Shown here: in pieces, positions 9,183-17,757 of the stretch
Position numbering within the stretch: position 1 is the first letter of the stretch
How the letters are laid out: every line of letters begins with the position of its first letter
Source: CAZEAC01 sp964510065
GTDB taxonomy: Bacteria > Bdellovibrionota_C > UBA2361 > CAIXSY01
NCBI GenBank assembly: GCA_964510065.1
Contig: CAZEAC010000020.1
Span: forward strand, 1-64,000
Reading direction: 5' to 3'
DNA: 64,000 nucleotides
Translations under genes and position numbers: made by a program
The notes under the pieces: generated by a model
Seen by the model: the letters and a program-made list of their open reading frames with translations, nothing else
Databases searched by the model: none
Told to the model about the DNA's origin: nothing

Positions 9183-9491
9183 ATGAGTAGTCTGCGAATG
9201 GGTTTCCTTTCATGCGAAGGTGGTCAGCGAATTCCCGTCAAAGTGAAGAGATGGCGCGAACGCACTCTTGTCGAATGTGATTATCCTCTCGACCTGCTCT
9301 CACATCTGGGCCTTGCCGACTTCGCTCGTGATGAGCTCGAGGGAGTTATTGTTCGCGGCGTGGTTATTCCTGGGGAAGGCGGTTTCTTTCAACTCTTTGA
9401 TACTTTTGGCGCGATGCATCGCGAGCCTCTCTTTCTCGCACAAGCGGATGCCGACAAAAAATTTCTAAATTCATTAATATGGGAAGTATAG
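9183..9491 (+). CDS. Small protein coupled to the NtrC-type activator
   Basis: A 102-aa protein of unrecognised family. The middle (ECDYPLDLLSHLGLADFARDE) is acidic and helical. The last third (EGVIVRGVVIPGEGGFFQLFDTFG) looks like a small beta-sheet with a glycine turn. There is no signal peptide. I take ATG 9183 over the in-frame TTG 9147 because GGAG lies ten bases upstream of it. Its 3' end overlaps the activator start by 13 bases (9479-9491), so the two are translationally coupled. By position it may modulate the activator. Confidence 0.6.
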   Translation: MSSLRMGFLSCEGGQRIPVKVKRWRERTLVECDYPLDLLSHLGLADFARDELEGVIVRGVVIPGEGGFFQLFDTFGAMHREPLFLAQADADKKFLNSLIWEV

Positions 9492-10825
9492 GCCATCGCG
9501 TTTTAGTGGTCGACGATGAGCCGGCTGTTGCCGCCGCGCACGTGAGCCTCCTTCATCAGCTGGGCTATGATGCGCAGTACACCGAAGATTCTCGGCAAGT
9601 ATATAAACTCGTGCGCGAGCTCGGCATTGAAATAGTAATGCTTGATCTACGCATGCCTCTTTTAGACGGCACGGAAGTGTTAAAAGAACTGCGCCTCCGC
9701 GCACCGCAGGTTGGCGTGGTTATCGCTACCGTGGTTAACGATATCGAGCAGGCGGTCCGCGCAATCAAATCGGGAGCTTATAATTACCTGCTAAAACCTA
9801 TCACAGGTGAGCGCCTAGGCGCGATTCTGCGCTCATACTTTGAAAATCGCCAAGGCACCCTAGTTGGTTCGACTCATTTCACCAATTTTGTGACCCAGGC
9901 GCCGCAGTTTGAGGAGATTTTTCGAAAAGTAGTTGCATATGCCAAGGCCGATATCCCGGTTCTTGTATGCGGCGAAACTGGTACCGGTAAAGAGCTTGTC
10001 GCGCAATTTCTTCACGCGACTAGCCCGCGCCGTGACGCCCCCTTTATTGCGGTGAATGTCGCTGCGATTCCCGAGGAGATATTCGAATCTGAAATGTTTG
10101 GCCATCGTCGCGGAAGTTTTACCGGGGCGATCCGCGACAAGATTGGCTATTTCGAAGCCGCTGGCGAAGGGACTCTTTTCCTTGACGAAATCGGCGAGCT
10201 CACTCAGGAGCAGCAGAAGAAGCTCCTTCGTGTGCTGCAAGAGAAGCAGTTTTGCAAAATCGGCGACACCACACCCGTGCGGATGGCCGGACGAGTCGTT
10301 TTTGCGACCAATCGTGATCTAAAGGCACTCTCGCGGCAGGGTCAGATGCGTGAGGACCTTTATTTCCGGCTTAGCAGCCATATCGTGACGCTTCCGCCGC
10401 TTCGCGAGCGGGGTGGCGATATTAGAATTCTTGCCCGCTACTTTTTTAAAAAATACTGTTCGCAATATGGACGGCTGCTCGATCAAATCGAGGAAGAAAC
10501 CTTTGCGATATTAGAGGCATACGCCTACCCAGGAAACGTTCGCGAACTCGAGGGAATAATTAGCTCGGCGGTATTACTTGAACAGAGCTCGAATCTGCGT
10601 GCCTGCTCTCTTCCAAGCCACCTCCTTGAACCTCAGACCAGCACCGATGATCTGACCTCGTTAGAATCGGTTCGGTTTCAGACAATATTTTCGGCGCTCA
10701 ATGAATACGATGGCAATCAGACCAAAGCGGCAAAAAAACTTGGGATTGCTCGTGAAACCCTTAATCGATTTTTACGACAATACCGTAACCGAGCAGCGGG
10801 GTCGTCAAATAGATTCACGCCGTGA
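9479..10825 (+). CDS. NtrC-family sigma-54-dependent response regulator
   Basis: Transcription activator, 448 aa: a receiver domain (residues 7-120; VVDDE acid pocket, phosphoacceptor D56 in MLDLRMP, K106 in LLKP), a AAA+ domain (about 137-370) and a Fis-type HTH (about 410-435, TKAAKKLGIARETLNRFL). The ATPase has Walker A GETGTGKE at 165-172, the sigma-54 contact loop as GSFTGA (212-217, an accepted variant of GAFTGA) and Walker B FLDEIGE. Such proteins hydrolyse ATP to open sigma-54 promoters. The adjacent palindromes and sigma-54 promoter are its likely target. Its start has no ribosome site of its own and depends on the upstream small gene. The partner kinase may be the one at 14365. Confidence 0.93.
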   Translation: MGSIGHRVLVVDDEPAVAAAHVSLLHQLGYDAQYTEDSRQVYKLVRELGIEIVMLDLRMPLLDGTEVLKELRLRAPQVGVVIATVVNDIEQAVRAIKSGAYNYLLKPITGERLGAILRSYFENRQGTLVGSTHFTNFVTQAPQFEEIFRKVVAYAKADIPVLVCGETGTGKELVAQFLHATSPRRDAPFIAVNVAAIPEEIFESEMFGHRRGSFTGAIRDKIGYFEAAGEGTLFLDEIGELTQEQQKKLLRVLQEKQFCKIGDTTPVRMAGRVVFATNRDLKALSRQGQMREDLYFRLSSHIVTLPPLRERGGDIRILARYFFKKYCSQYGRLLDQIEEETFAILEAYAYPGNVRELEGIISSAVLLEQSSNLRACSLPSHLLEPQTSTDDLTSLESVRFQTIFSALNEYDGNQTKAAKKLGIARETLNRFLRQYRNRAAGSSNRFTP

Positions 10826-10870
10826 TTTGATGTGATCTCCGATCACAACGCACTGTGATCGCCAATCACT
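10815..10870 (+). promoter_or_regulatory. Cluster of palindromic activator-binding sites (UAS)
   Basis: Site 1 is TGTGATC-tcc-GATCACA (10831-10847, perfect). Site 2 is TGTGATC-gcc-AATCACT (10854-10870, two mismatches), its centre 23 bp from site 1. A shorter palindrome TCACG-c-CGTGA (10815-10825) overlaps the activator stop codon. The sites sit about 90-135 bp before the predicted sigma-54 start, the usual place for NtrC-family enhancers. Motif and spacing are seen; ownership by the adjacent activator is inferred. Confidence 0.75.
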
Positions 10871-10928
10871 CCTCTTCCAGTATTTAAAGCTCTACTCCTC
10901 TGCAGCTTAACTCCACTCTCCAAGAAGT

Positions 10929-10943
10929 TGGCACAACAATTGC
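10929..10943 (+). promoter_or_regulatory. Sigma-54 (RpoN) -24/-12 promoter
   Basis: TGGCAC (10929-10934), five bases, TTGC (10940-10943): a full match to the RpoN core TGGCAC-N5-TTGC, with exactly ten bases between the GG and GC. The predicted start is near 10955, leaving a leader of about 30 bases before ATG 10984, with a strong AAGGGGGAAA ribosome site. Confidence 0.9.
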
Positions 10944-10983
10944 CTAAGAGATTCTCGTACGTGCTTTTAAGGGGGAAATTATT

Positions 10984-12495
10984 ATGGCACAGGCATTGCG
11001 ACGACAAAATCAAGAGGCAGCATTCGACGTGGTAGGGCGATACAATCAGGATCAAATAAACGGCTTTGACCCTTCGCTTATAGAGCGGATGTTGGAAATT
11101 ATTGCGCCATTTGACGGGGCGCGAATAATTGAGCTTATGGGAGGAGATGGAAATCTCACGTCGCGGCTGATGCGCTACTGCACTCTTCATCAAATTTTCC
11201 CACAAGAAGTTAAGATGCTCGAGTATTCCCGAGTACAGAGCGAATTTGCCGCGATGGAGCTTGCAGAAAGTATTGCCGAAGTAATTTGGGGCGACGTGCT
11301 GACGATGCACTCTCTCGATTCAAATGTTCGCGTGCCCGAGAAAAACTATGATCGAGTTTTTATTAAAAGTTCAAATCACGAAATTCCACTAAGCAAGCAA
11401 CCCACGTTATATAAGAATGCTTTCGAGCTTTTACGGCCGGGCGGTACCTTTATCAATTTGGGCATGCTCTTTGAGAACAACGAAGAGCGCGACGAACTCG
11501 GCGCGATTGGAAGAGCGAAGGACTCCCTGGCAGGAATGAATGACGCGGTAAAAAATAGACATTGGCTTACTCGCGAGGAGCTCTACGGGTTTCTTTCCAG
11601 CGCTGGATTTGTCGATATTAGATCGAGTGCCGAGTTCGATTATTCAATCGCCTCACGTATCGTGTCGCACAACTACTTTGAGGGCAAAAAGCGCGATCAG
11701 TTTGATCTGGAATTTCAAGCCGCGCAGGTTCGCGCCCGCACTATGCGTCGAAACGGCAGAATTACTTTCGATAATGATTCGTCGCTGATGCGCTGTCCTG
11801 GAGAAATTACGACCGCAAGACGTCAGACAGTTGCCGAGGTAAATTCTCGCCTGTTCAATCAGTACCCTTATGATTTCGTAAGAAAAATTGCCGCACATCG
11901 CGAACTTATTGATCAAGTCGAGCAAGCAATCCCCGCCGCAGCATCAGTACTCGATCTGGGCTGCGGAATCGGTCTTCTCGCCGAACGGCTAGTTGGCAGA
12001 ATACAACGCTACGAGGGGATCGATCTCTCGAGAGACTTTGTGCAAATCTGTCAAAAAAGATTGCAAAATTCTGGCTTCTCTTTCTCCGAGGGCGACATTA
12101 ACACGCTTCGATTGAAGCAAAATTCTTATGATGTAATTACATTGTTAAATGTAATTTACATTGAAGGAGTCGAGCCGCTGCATGCTTTAGAGCGAGCCTT
12201 CGATGCGCTTACTCCAGGAGGAAAGCTTTTTGTGAGCGGACCAACTCATGCACGAAGCTTTGCTGACGCCGAGAGCAAAATTCTCGAGCAGCTTCACAAT
12301 GATAGGCTTTTAGCCGGAAACGAGGCGATTCTTCAAGGAATCAAACAGGCCAACGCCTCGCTACTTACTGAGAGGGCCCATTATTGGAGCGCTGAAGGCA
12401 TGTCGGCGTTGCTTCGAGAGATCGGGTTTACTGTAAAAGTAGTAAGTACTCATCACTATTACGGGAATGCCTATCTTATTATCGCGGAAAAGTAG
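10984..12495 (+). CDS. Two-domain SAM-dependent methyltransferase
   Basis: A 503-aa protein with two complete class I methyltransferase folds in tandem. Domain 1 (about 25-235) has motif I as IIELMGGDGNLT (residues 49-60), an unusual version of the glycine loop. Domain 2 (about 285-500) has the canonical SVLDLGCGIGLLAE. Domain 2 also has a typical acidic motif II (YEGIDLS) and a post-motif GGKLFVSGP. Both ends look complete. The target is unknown. It is the first gene under the sigma-54 promoter and is followed 10 bases later by the degenerate kinase gene. Tandem domains may act as a catalytic plus a regulatory half, or methylate two positions of one substrate. Confidence 0.85.
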   Translation: MAQALRRQNQEAAFDVVGRYNQDQINGFDPSLIERMLEIIAPFDGARIIELMGGDGNLTSRLMRYCTLHQIFPQEVKMLEYSRVQSEFAAMELAESIAEVIWGDVLTMHSLDSNVRVPEKNYDRVFIKSSNHEIPLSKQPTLYKNAFELLRPGGTFINLGMLFENNEERDELGAIGRAKDSLAGMNDAVKNRHWLTREELYGFLSSAGFVDIRSSAEFDYSIASRIVSHNYFEGKKRDQFDLEFQAAQVRARTMRRNGRITFDNDSSLMRCPGEITTARRQTVAEVNSRLFNQYPYDFVRKIAAHRELIDQVEQAIPAAASVLDLGCGIGLLAERLVGRIQRYEGIDLSRDFVQICQKRLQNSGFSFSEGDINTLRLKQNSYDVITLLNVIYIEGVEPLHALERAFDALTPGGKLFVSGPTHARSFADAESKILEQLHNDRLLAGNEAILQGIKQANASLLTERAHYWSAEGMSALLREIGFTVKVVSTHHYYGNAYLIIAEK

Positions 12496-12505
12496 CAGGA
12501 GCCTT

Positions 12506-14095
12506 ATGTTGTCAAGGCTTCATGCATGTTTGGTTCTTCCCCGCGGAGCGGAGCTGAAAAATAGCGGCCGGATACTGGACGCGCTGCATTTCTGGAGAGA
12601 CCGCTCTGGTGTGGAGCTGGCAATTGAGCTTGTCGAGCAGGTAAGCGATGCACAATTGCCGCTCCACCGCGGGCCTAAGCAGACTATACTTTTTATCTGG
12701 CCAGAGGGCGATCCGCCCTCAGCGCGCGATAGAAGCAGTCTGCGCTTCATGGCGATGCAGCAGACTTGCCTCTTGGCTATGAAGGAAGCGAATATCGCGC
12801 CTTTTTGTCGCATCATGCGCGAATTCCATGGGCGTGTACTCGCTACTGATACCTTTTCCCCTGAAATGCTATCATCGGGTATAGAGCAGCTTAAAAATTT
12901 GAGTCAGACAGGGTTTGCCGCAAGCTACCCCTTCTCGCTCACTGAGTTTGAAGGTCTTTTGAGCGAGAGGTTTAAGGCGGACCTGCGTGCCCCAGTCAAA
13001 TTGATCGCAGACTCGGTTGACGCACTGGAGACATTTAAAGCCGAACCAAGTTATGAACGCTCTCTTCGCATTGTTCGCGACGCCACCGGCATGCTGCTCT
13101 ATCGCATTATCGAAATGCTTGATAATTTCGAAAATGCGCACGGCGAAGTTAGATTGAATAGCAGGCCCTATTCAATACGTTGCCTACTTCAAAGCATCGA
13201 GGCAGTACTTACGCTTCGCGCGAGCATGAGTGAGACAGAGTTCCTCATGGTCATCGATGAAAAGGTCCCCTCAATGGTCTGCGGTGACCCCGAGCGATTC
13301 GGTAGGGCACTCCTCGGGCTCATCGAACGCTGCCTTGTATTTTCGCCCCGTGGCGGAATACTCGTGCATATTGAGACGGAGAGCTCTCCTGAAAACGAAG
13401 TTCGATTGCTCGTCACGGCAGCCAATGCCGGCACCGGAACTCCTGACCACCGGGATTCCAAGTTGAAGAATTCAAACGACATGCAGAATTTCCTTACACA
13501 AAATAAGGTCATGAATTGCGGGGATATCAAACCAATTTTCGAGTTGCTTCAGCTTCTCGGCGGGTCTATTTCGGTACGCAGCGAAGTGAACAAAGGCAGT
13601 GCAATTCGCCTATCGATTCCGATAAAGCTTGCGATGCCAGCCACCCAGCCTTCTGCACATATCGTGGATGACTCACCTAAGATTGCCGACAAGCCTCATA
13701 CCTTCCTCGTTGTGGACGACAACGAAGTTAACCGGCGCATTCTCGAGACAGTGCTGCGGCGAGATGGACACGAAGTGTTGAGCGCTGCGAATGGCGCCGA
13801 AGCAGTGGCGCTGTATGAGAATCACGATATTGCACTCATATTGATGGACTACGAGATGCCGATTCTTGATGGCCTCGGCGCAAGCAAGAAAATACGAGAG
13901 CTCGATCATGCAGCACAACGTTATACTCCTATCGTCTTAGTTACCACCTATCGCTGGGAAGAGATATGTACGGCCTGCCAGGATGCAGGAATTGATGGCT
14001 TCGTGCCGAAGCCAGTCAACTTCAATGTACTTCGCCAAGCTATTCACAGAGCGCTGCAATGCCGCGCCGAGGTTATCCCAGATTGCGCACACTAG
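12506..14095 (+). CDS. Degenerate histidine-kinase-like protein with intact receiver domain
   Basis: A 529-aa cytoplasmic protein. The middle third is laid out like a kinase core. Where the H-box HELRTPL should be it reads ADLRAPV (A158 at the phosphoacceptor position). The N-box asparagine is replaced (LIERCLVF) and the G-boxes are lost (AANAGTGTP), although the C-terminal beta strands GGSISVRSEVNKGSAIRLSI remain. The C-terminal receiver (about 385-505) is intact: VVDDNE, phosphoacceptor D448 in LMDYEMP, K in VPKPV. It is probably a phosphorylatable scaffold or phosphate sink rather than a kinase. ATG 12506 follows CAGGAG by five bases, better than the upstream in-frame ATG 12467. Likely co-transcribed with the methyltransferase. 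Confidence 0.8.
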   Translation: MLSRLHACLVLPRGAELKNSGRILDALHFWRDRSGVELAIELVEQVSDAQLPLHRGPKQTILFIWPEGDPPSARDRSSLRFMAMQQTCLLAMKEANIAPFCRIMREFHGRVLATDTFSPEMLSSGIEQLKNLSQTGFAASYPFSLTEFEGLLSERFKADLRAPVKLIADSVDALETFKAEPSYERSLRIVRDATGMLLYRIIEMLDNFENAHGEVRLNSRPYSIRCLLQSIEAVLTLRASMSETEFLMVIDEKVPSMVCGDPERFGRALLGLIERCLVFSPRGGILVHIETESSPENEVRLLVTAANAGTGTPDHRDSKLKNSNDMQNFLTQNKVMNCGDIKPIFELLQLLGGSISVRSEVNKGSAIRLSIPIKLAMPATQPSAHIVDDSPKIADKPHTFLVVDDNEVNRRILETVLRRDGHEVLSAANGAEAVALYENHDIALILMDYEMPILDGLGASKKIRELDHAAQRYTPIVLVTTYRWEEICTACQDAGIDGFVPKPVNFNVLRQAIHRALQCRAEVIPDCAH

Positions 14096-14109
14096 TTTGT
14101 CTGTTCTCC

Positions 14110-14281
14110 TCCGGGCTCCTGCCCTCCGGAAAACTCGCTCCAAGCTACGGAAGGGCCGAAAGCAGGCCCTTCCTTCGCGTCGCTCCATTCGCCTGCGCTT
14201 CGCTTCGGCGAATGCCCCGCCATCCGTGGCGGGGCTCGTACCTCGTTCAGAAAGGAAAAAACTTTCTGGACGAGGTACGAG
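14110..14281. repeat. Array of five hairpins between signalling genes
   Basis: Successive inverted repeats: TCCGG/CCGGA (14110-14130); GGAAGGGCC/GGCCCTTCC (14149-14173, perfect 9 bp); CATTCGCC/GGCGAATG (14186-14214); GCCCCGCCA/TGGCGGGGC (14214-14235, perfect 9 bp, 4-base loop); and a 20-bp stem 14235-14254 with 14262-14281 with one G-T wobble and an A-rich loop. Neighbouring stems abut. No coding frame. It could be an intergenic mosaic repeat, an mRNA-processing or stability element, or a partial attenuator before the next kinase. Confidence 0.75.
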
Positions 14282-14364
14282 AATGGATCTCTCGAATTGA
14301 TTTCTGCGCGCCGCTTTGGTTAAACTCGATGCCATCTAAGACCCGGCTAACCGTCTCATAAAGC

Positions 14365-16455
14365 ATGGCAAGCGTTCTACAAAATGTCTCAAATGCAGCG
14401 GTATGGGGTTCTCTCTTAGGCTCGCTTATTTTAGGCACATTCTTGGCTATTCAGGCTGCGTTACACCGCGATAGGAGAACGCCCTTTGCAGTTTTCGCGG
14501 TGGCTTGCCTGGCGATCGCCATGCTGGATTTTTTTCACGCACAATTTAGCTATTTTACCTACGAAAAGCTTCGCATCGCCGCCTGGACAATGTATTCGGC
14601 GACGCTGCTGTGGCTCTTTAGGCATTCGCTGCGGAGCATTATTGCCGTTTCCATTTTACTTCCGGCGAGTGCCATTTTTACTTGGTTGGCGATCGATCCC
14701 GCACTAGCGACAAGCTGCGTCGTTCCAGTTGCGTTCTATGTAAGTGCCCTCGTTCACGCGCAAACGTACCGCGCGACGCGTGGATTCGGGTCCTGTGTTC
14801 TTGCCGTGTATTCTTTCGCATTGGGAATGCTCTGTACAACCTACTATCTGTTCCTGAAGAGCGGCGATCCCGATACAATCGGCTTAGGGTATATTCACTA
14901 CGCTTTACTGTCCTGTACGGCAGTCGTCTTCGGGTGGATTCATGTCTCCCGAGAGCTTCGAGGAAGACTTCCCGTGCAAGTGTCAGTTGCGCACGCCAGT
15001 ATTTTCGGCGCCGTCATACTGCTGGGTGAGGTCGGTATACTTTTAAGTGTGCTTGTCTTTCCGCACTGGCCACCGATTTCTTACATGGCGCTATCGCTGA
15101 TGCAGCTCGGTGGCGTTTCAGGGCTCTTCTTCTACTACCGCCATCAACTTGTGATCTATACTGACAACGTCACACAGCTTCTCGAAGAACGTACGCTATC
15201 TCTCCGTGAGGCGCAGAAAACTCTCGCGCAAATCAACAGCCAGCAGGCTGAAGAGCTTGCGCGCCAGGCGCTCGACATCCAAACAAAAGCCGCAACGATT
15301 GATCGCCAGCGCCGCTTAGAACTCGCGGCTCAAACTGCTGGCCAGGCCGCGCATGATATTCAAAACTTGGTCGCACCGATGTTGACCTATCTTGGACAGC
15401 TCGAACGCGGCGAAGTTGATAAGGAGAATGTTACCGGCGTTGCCGGCCTTGTCCGCCGCCAAGCTGATGAGCTTCTCGACCTTAACAGCCAACTTTTGGC
15501 GCTTGCTCGACGCGGTCGCCGAGAGCACCACAGTCTAGAGCTTCACGAATTACTTACTGATATTACCAAGCGGTTTCCTACCACTCGCGTGCGCTTCAAC
15601 GGCGAACAAGGAGTGTGGGTAAAAGGGGCGTGGTCACAGATATCGCGCGCCGTAAGTAACTTACTCTCGAACGCCGTTGATGCCACAGAGGAATTGCCGC
15701 TTTCGCGGCAGATGATTTCGATAAAGCTTTCCTCGATTACCTTTGATTCCGTGCGTCGCTGTCATCTTGGATTTCTTGCTCCTGGTAGCTACGCAGCGAT
15801 TGAAGTAACCGACCAGGGGAAAGGCATTCCGGCCGCAAGTATCGAACATATCTTTGAGCCTTTTTTCTCTTCTAAGTCGGGGAAGGGTCGATCAGGTTCG
15901 GGACTTGGGTTGAGCATCGTATCAGCTGTAGTCGACGATCATAGTGGCATAATCGATCTGCAGACTGATCATCATGGCACTCGCTTTACTCTCTTCTTTC
16001 CGACAGTTTCTGCCGAACCGCAGGTGATTGCCCTTGACAAGATTCGGGGCAGCGCTCGAATTCTCCTTATCGATGATGACGAGGCGATTCTCGATCAATA
16101 TTCCGAGTTCCTTGAACAGGCCGGGCATTTCGTTACCAGTGCCACATCAGGAGACGAAGGGCTTCGCGCATTGCAACTCGAGCAGTTCGACCTCTTGCTA
16201 CTTGACCTCAACATGCCCAGTCGAAACGGCTACGAGACTCTTTTCGCGGCAATTCAGCTGCGCCCTGGAATTAAAGCAATCATTCATTCAAGCTTCGTTA
16301 CGGAAGACGATCGAGTTCGACTCGGGCAGCTTGGCGTTGACTTTTTTCTCCAGAAACCCGCAAGTCGAGGCGAAGTGCTTAAGGTTATTCGCCAAGTGAC
16401 CGAGGCAGCAAACGACGAGCAGACTCTAGGACGCGATCGCGTGGTGAATAGATGA
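14365..16455 (+). CDS. Membrane hybrid histidine kinase
   Basis: A 696-aa sensor. Residues 10-265 hold about seven hydrophobic helices forming a membrane sensor without a large periplasmic loop. A coiled coil follows (about 268-315), then the H-box AAHDIQNL (H330) and a HATPase_c with N-box SNLLSNAVDA, G-box VTDQGKGIP and GSGLGLSI. A C-terminal receiver (about 558-680) has LLIDDDE and phosphoacceptor D614 in LLLDLNMP. The DIQN form of the H-box resembles NtrB-like kinases, which suits a partnership with the NtrC-type protein at 9479. No strong ribosome site precedes ATG 14365. The next gene overlaps it by four bases. Confidence 0.9.
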   Translation: MASVLQNVSNAAVWGSLLGSLILGTFLAIQAALHRDRRTPFAVFAVACLAIAMLDFFHAQFSYFTYEKLRIAAWTMYSATLLWLFRHSLRSIIAVSILLPASAIFTWLAIDPALATSCVVPVAFYVSALVHAQTYRATRGFGSCVLAVYSFALGMLCTTYYLFLKSGDPDTIGLGYIHYALLSCTAVVFGWIHVSRELRGRLPVQVSVAHASIFGAVILLGEVGILLSVLVFPHWPPISYMALSLMQLGGVSGLFFYYRHQLVIYTDNVTQLLEERTLSLREAQKTLAQINSQQAEELARQALDIQTKAATIDRQRRLELAAQTAGQAAHDIQNLVAPMLTYLGQLERGEVDKENVTGVAGLVRRQADELLDLNSQLLALARRGRREHHSLELHELLTDITKRFPTTRVRFNGEQGVWVKGAWSQISRAVSNLLSNAVDATEELPLSRQMISIKLSSITFDSVRRCHLGFLAPGSYAAIEVTDQGKGIPAASIEHIFEPFFSSKSGKGRSGSGLGLSIVSAVVDDHSGIIDLQTDHHGTRFTLFFPTVSAEPQVIALDKIRGSARILLIDDDEAILDQYSEFLEQAGHFVTSATSGDEGLRALQLEQFDLLLLDLNMPSRNGYETLFAAIQLRPGIKAIIHSSFVTEDDRVRLGQLGVDFFLQKPASRGEVLKVIRQVTEAANDEQTLGRDRVVNR

Positions 16456-17642
16456 AGCTTCGACTCCATTATGCATTTGGTATATTTTTGTGGGCTCAAT
16501 ATGCCTTCGCCGCGCCGCCTACGGTGAGCGGAAACGCGGGTTTCGAACACCGCATATTCCCCTCCGATTCAACCACCGATAACTCCGCCCATAACAACGA
16601 CTCAATTTATTTCGAGCCGAGTTTCATTATCGACGAAGCCAATTCGTTTCGTTTTGAGGCGGTGCCATTCTATCGCCTGGATCAACACGATTCAAAACGA
16701 AGCCATTTCGATCTTCGCGAGTTCTATCTCGCGCTCTCACGCGAGGATGTTGAGTTAAAATTCGGTCTCGCGCGCGTCGATTGGGGAGTTGCCTCATCGT
16801 ACCATGTCATTAATGTGATTAATCAGACCGATCTTATCGAGCATCCAGTGTATCAGAGGAAGCTCGGTCAACCGATGCTCAATCTCAATTACAAACTAGA
16901 TAGTGATCGACTCGAGATGTTTCTGCTTCCGGGTTTTCGCGAGAGAACCTTCGCCGGGTCTCGCGCACGGCTGCGACTTACACCAAGGGTCGATACTGAT
17001 CAAGCCCGTTACGAATCTGGGGCTGAAAATCGTCATGTTGATTGGGCCGCTCGATACGCGCTGAAACGAGAGGATTTAAACGCAGGCCTATATTACTTTT
17101 CGGGAACGAGCCGCGATCCGACGCCACTGCTTGGAACGGCACGATACGGAGAGCAGGTCATAGTCCCCTACTATCCCACTGTGCGTCAGGTTGGGCTCGA
17201 CGCAAAATATGGCCTCGGAAACCTCTCTCCGAAAATTGAATGGATTTATCGTCGTGGCCAAGGCCCTTCGTTTCAGGCCATGATTGGCGGCTTCGAGTAC
17301 TCTATAAAGAATATCGCCGGGAGCAGCGCGGATCTGCTGTTGATTGGCGAGTATCATTACGGCGATCGCGGAAGTTTGGTGACGAGCCCGTTCGATAATG
17401 ATTGGTTCGCGGGTTTTATCTTGTCCTGTAATGATAGCGCTGCAACACAATTAGTCGCAGGCGACGTTTTCGACACCAAGAGCGATTCTTCGACGCCTCT
17501 CATTGGCTTCTATCGCGATTTAGGAAAAGGATTTCGAATCGAAATCGAATATCGTGGACTGGTCGCCACCGCGGAAACACATCCTCTCGGAAGCCTTCGT
17601 CATGATGATTTTCTACAGGCACAACTTACTTTCAAATTCTAG
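16452..17642 (+). CDS. Predicted outer-membrane beta-barrel protein
   Basis: A 396-aa protein with a signal peptide (residues 1-20, cleavage near AFA-APP), alternating hydrophobic strands throughout and a terminal phenylalanine in QAQLTFKF, the usual end of barrel proteins recognised by the BAM machinery. I do not recognise the family with certainty. It overlaps the kinase by ATGA (16452-16455), so it is made with it. An outer-membrane protein coupled to a sensor kinase suggests a porin or ligand-binding barrel serving that sensor, which is inference. Confidence 0.7.
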   Translation: MKLRLHYAFGIFLWAQYAFAAPPTVSGNAGFEHRIFPSDSTTDNSAHNNDSIYFEPSFIIDEANSFRFEAVPFYRLDQHDSKRSHFDLREFYLALSREDVELKFGLARVDWGVASSYHVINVINQTDLIEHPVYQRKLGQPMLNLNYKLDSDRLEMFLLPGFRERTFAGSRARLRLTPRVDTDQARYESGAENRHVDWAARYALKREDLNAGLYYFSGTSRDPTPLLGTARYGEQVIVPYYPTVRQVGLDAKYGLGNLSPKIEWIYRRGQGPSFQAMIGGFEYSIKNIAGSSADLLLIGEYHYGDRGSLVTSPFDNDWFAGFILSCNDSAATQLVAGDVFDTKSDSSTPLIGFYRDLGKGFRIEIEYRGLVATAETHPLGSLRHDDFLQAQLTFKF

Positions 17643-17660
17643 CAATCACTGGAAACACCC

Positions 17661-17755
17661 TCCTTCCCTAACTTAGCGCTCTCCGTGCCTCTGCGGTTTT
17701 TTGAAAGTATAATAAACCACAGAGGCACAGAGATGGAGCTAATTAAAGGGAAGGA
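17661..17755. repeat. Palindromic intergenic repeat, CTCTGTG/CACAGAG family, copy 1
   Basis: Inner arms CTCCGTGCCTCTGCGGTTT (17681-17699) and AAACCACAGAGGCACAGAG (17714-17732) pair at 17 of 19 positions. An outer stem TCCTTCCCT (17661-17669) pairs with AGGGAAGGA (17747-17755). The element fills the gap between two convergent genes and may act as a bidirectional transcription end. Related copies are at 47133-47203 and 49335-49477. Confidence 0.8.
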
Positions 17756-17757
17756 CT

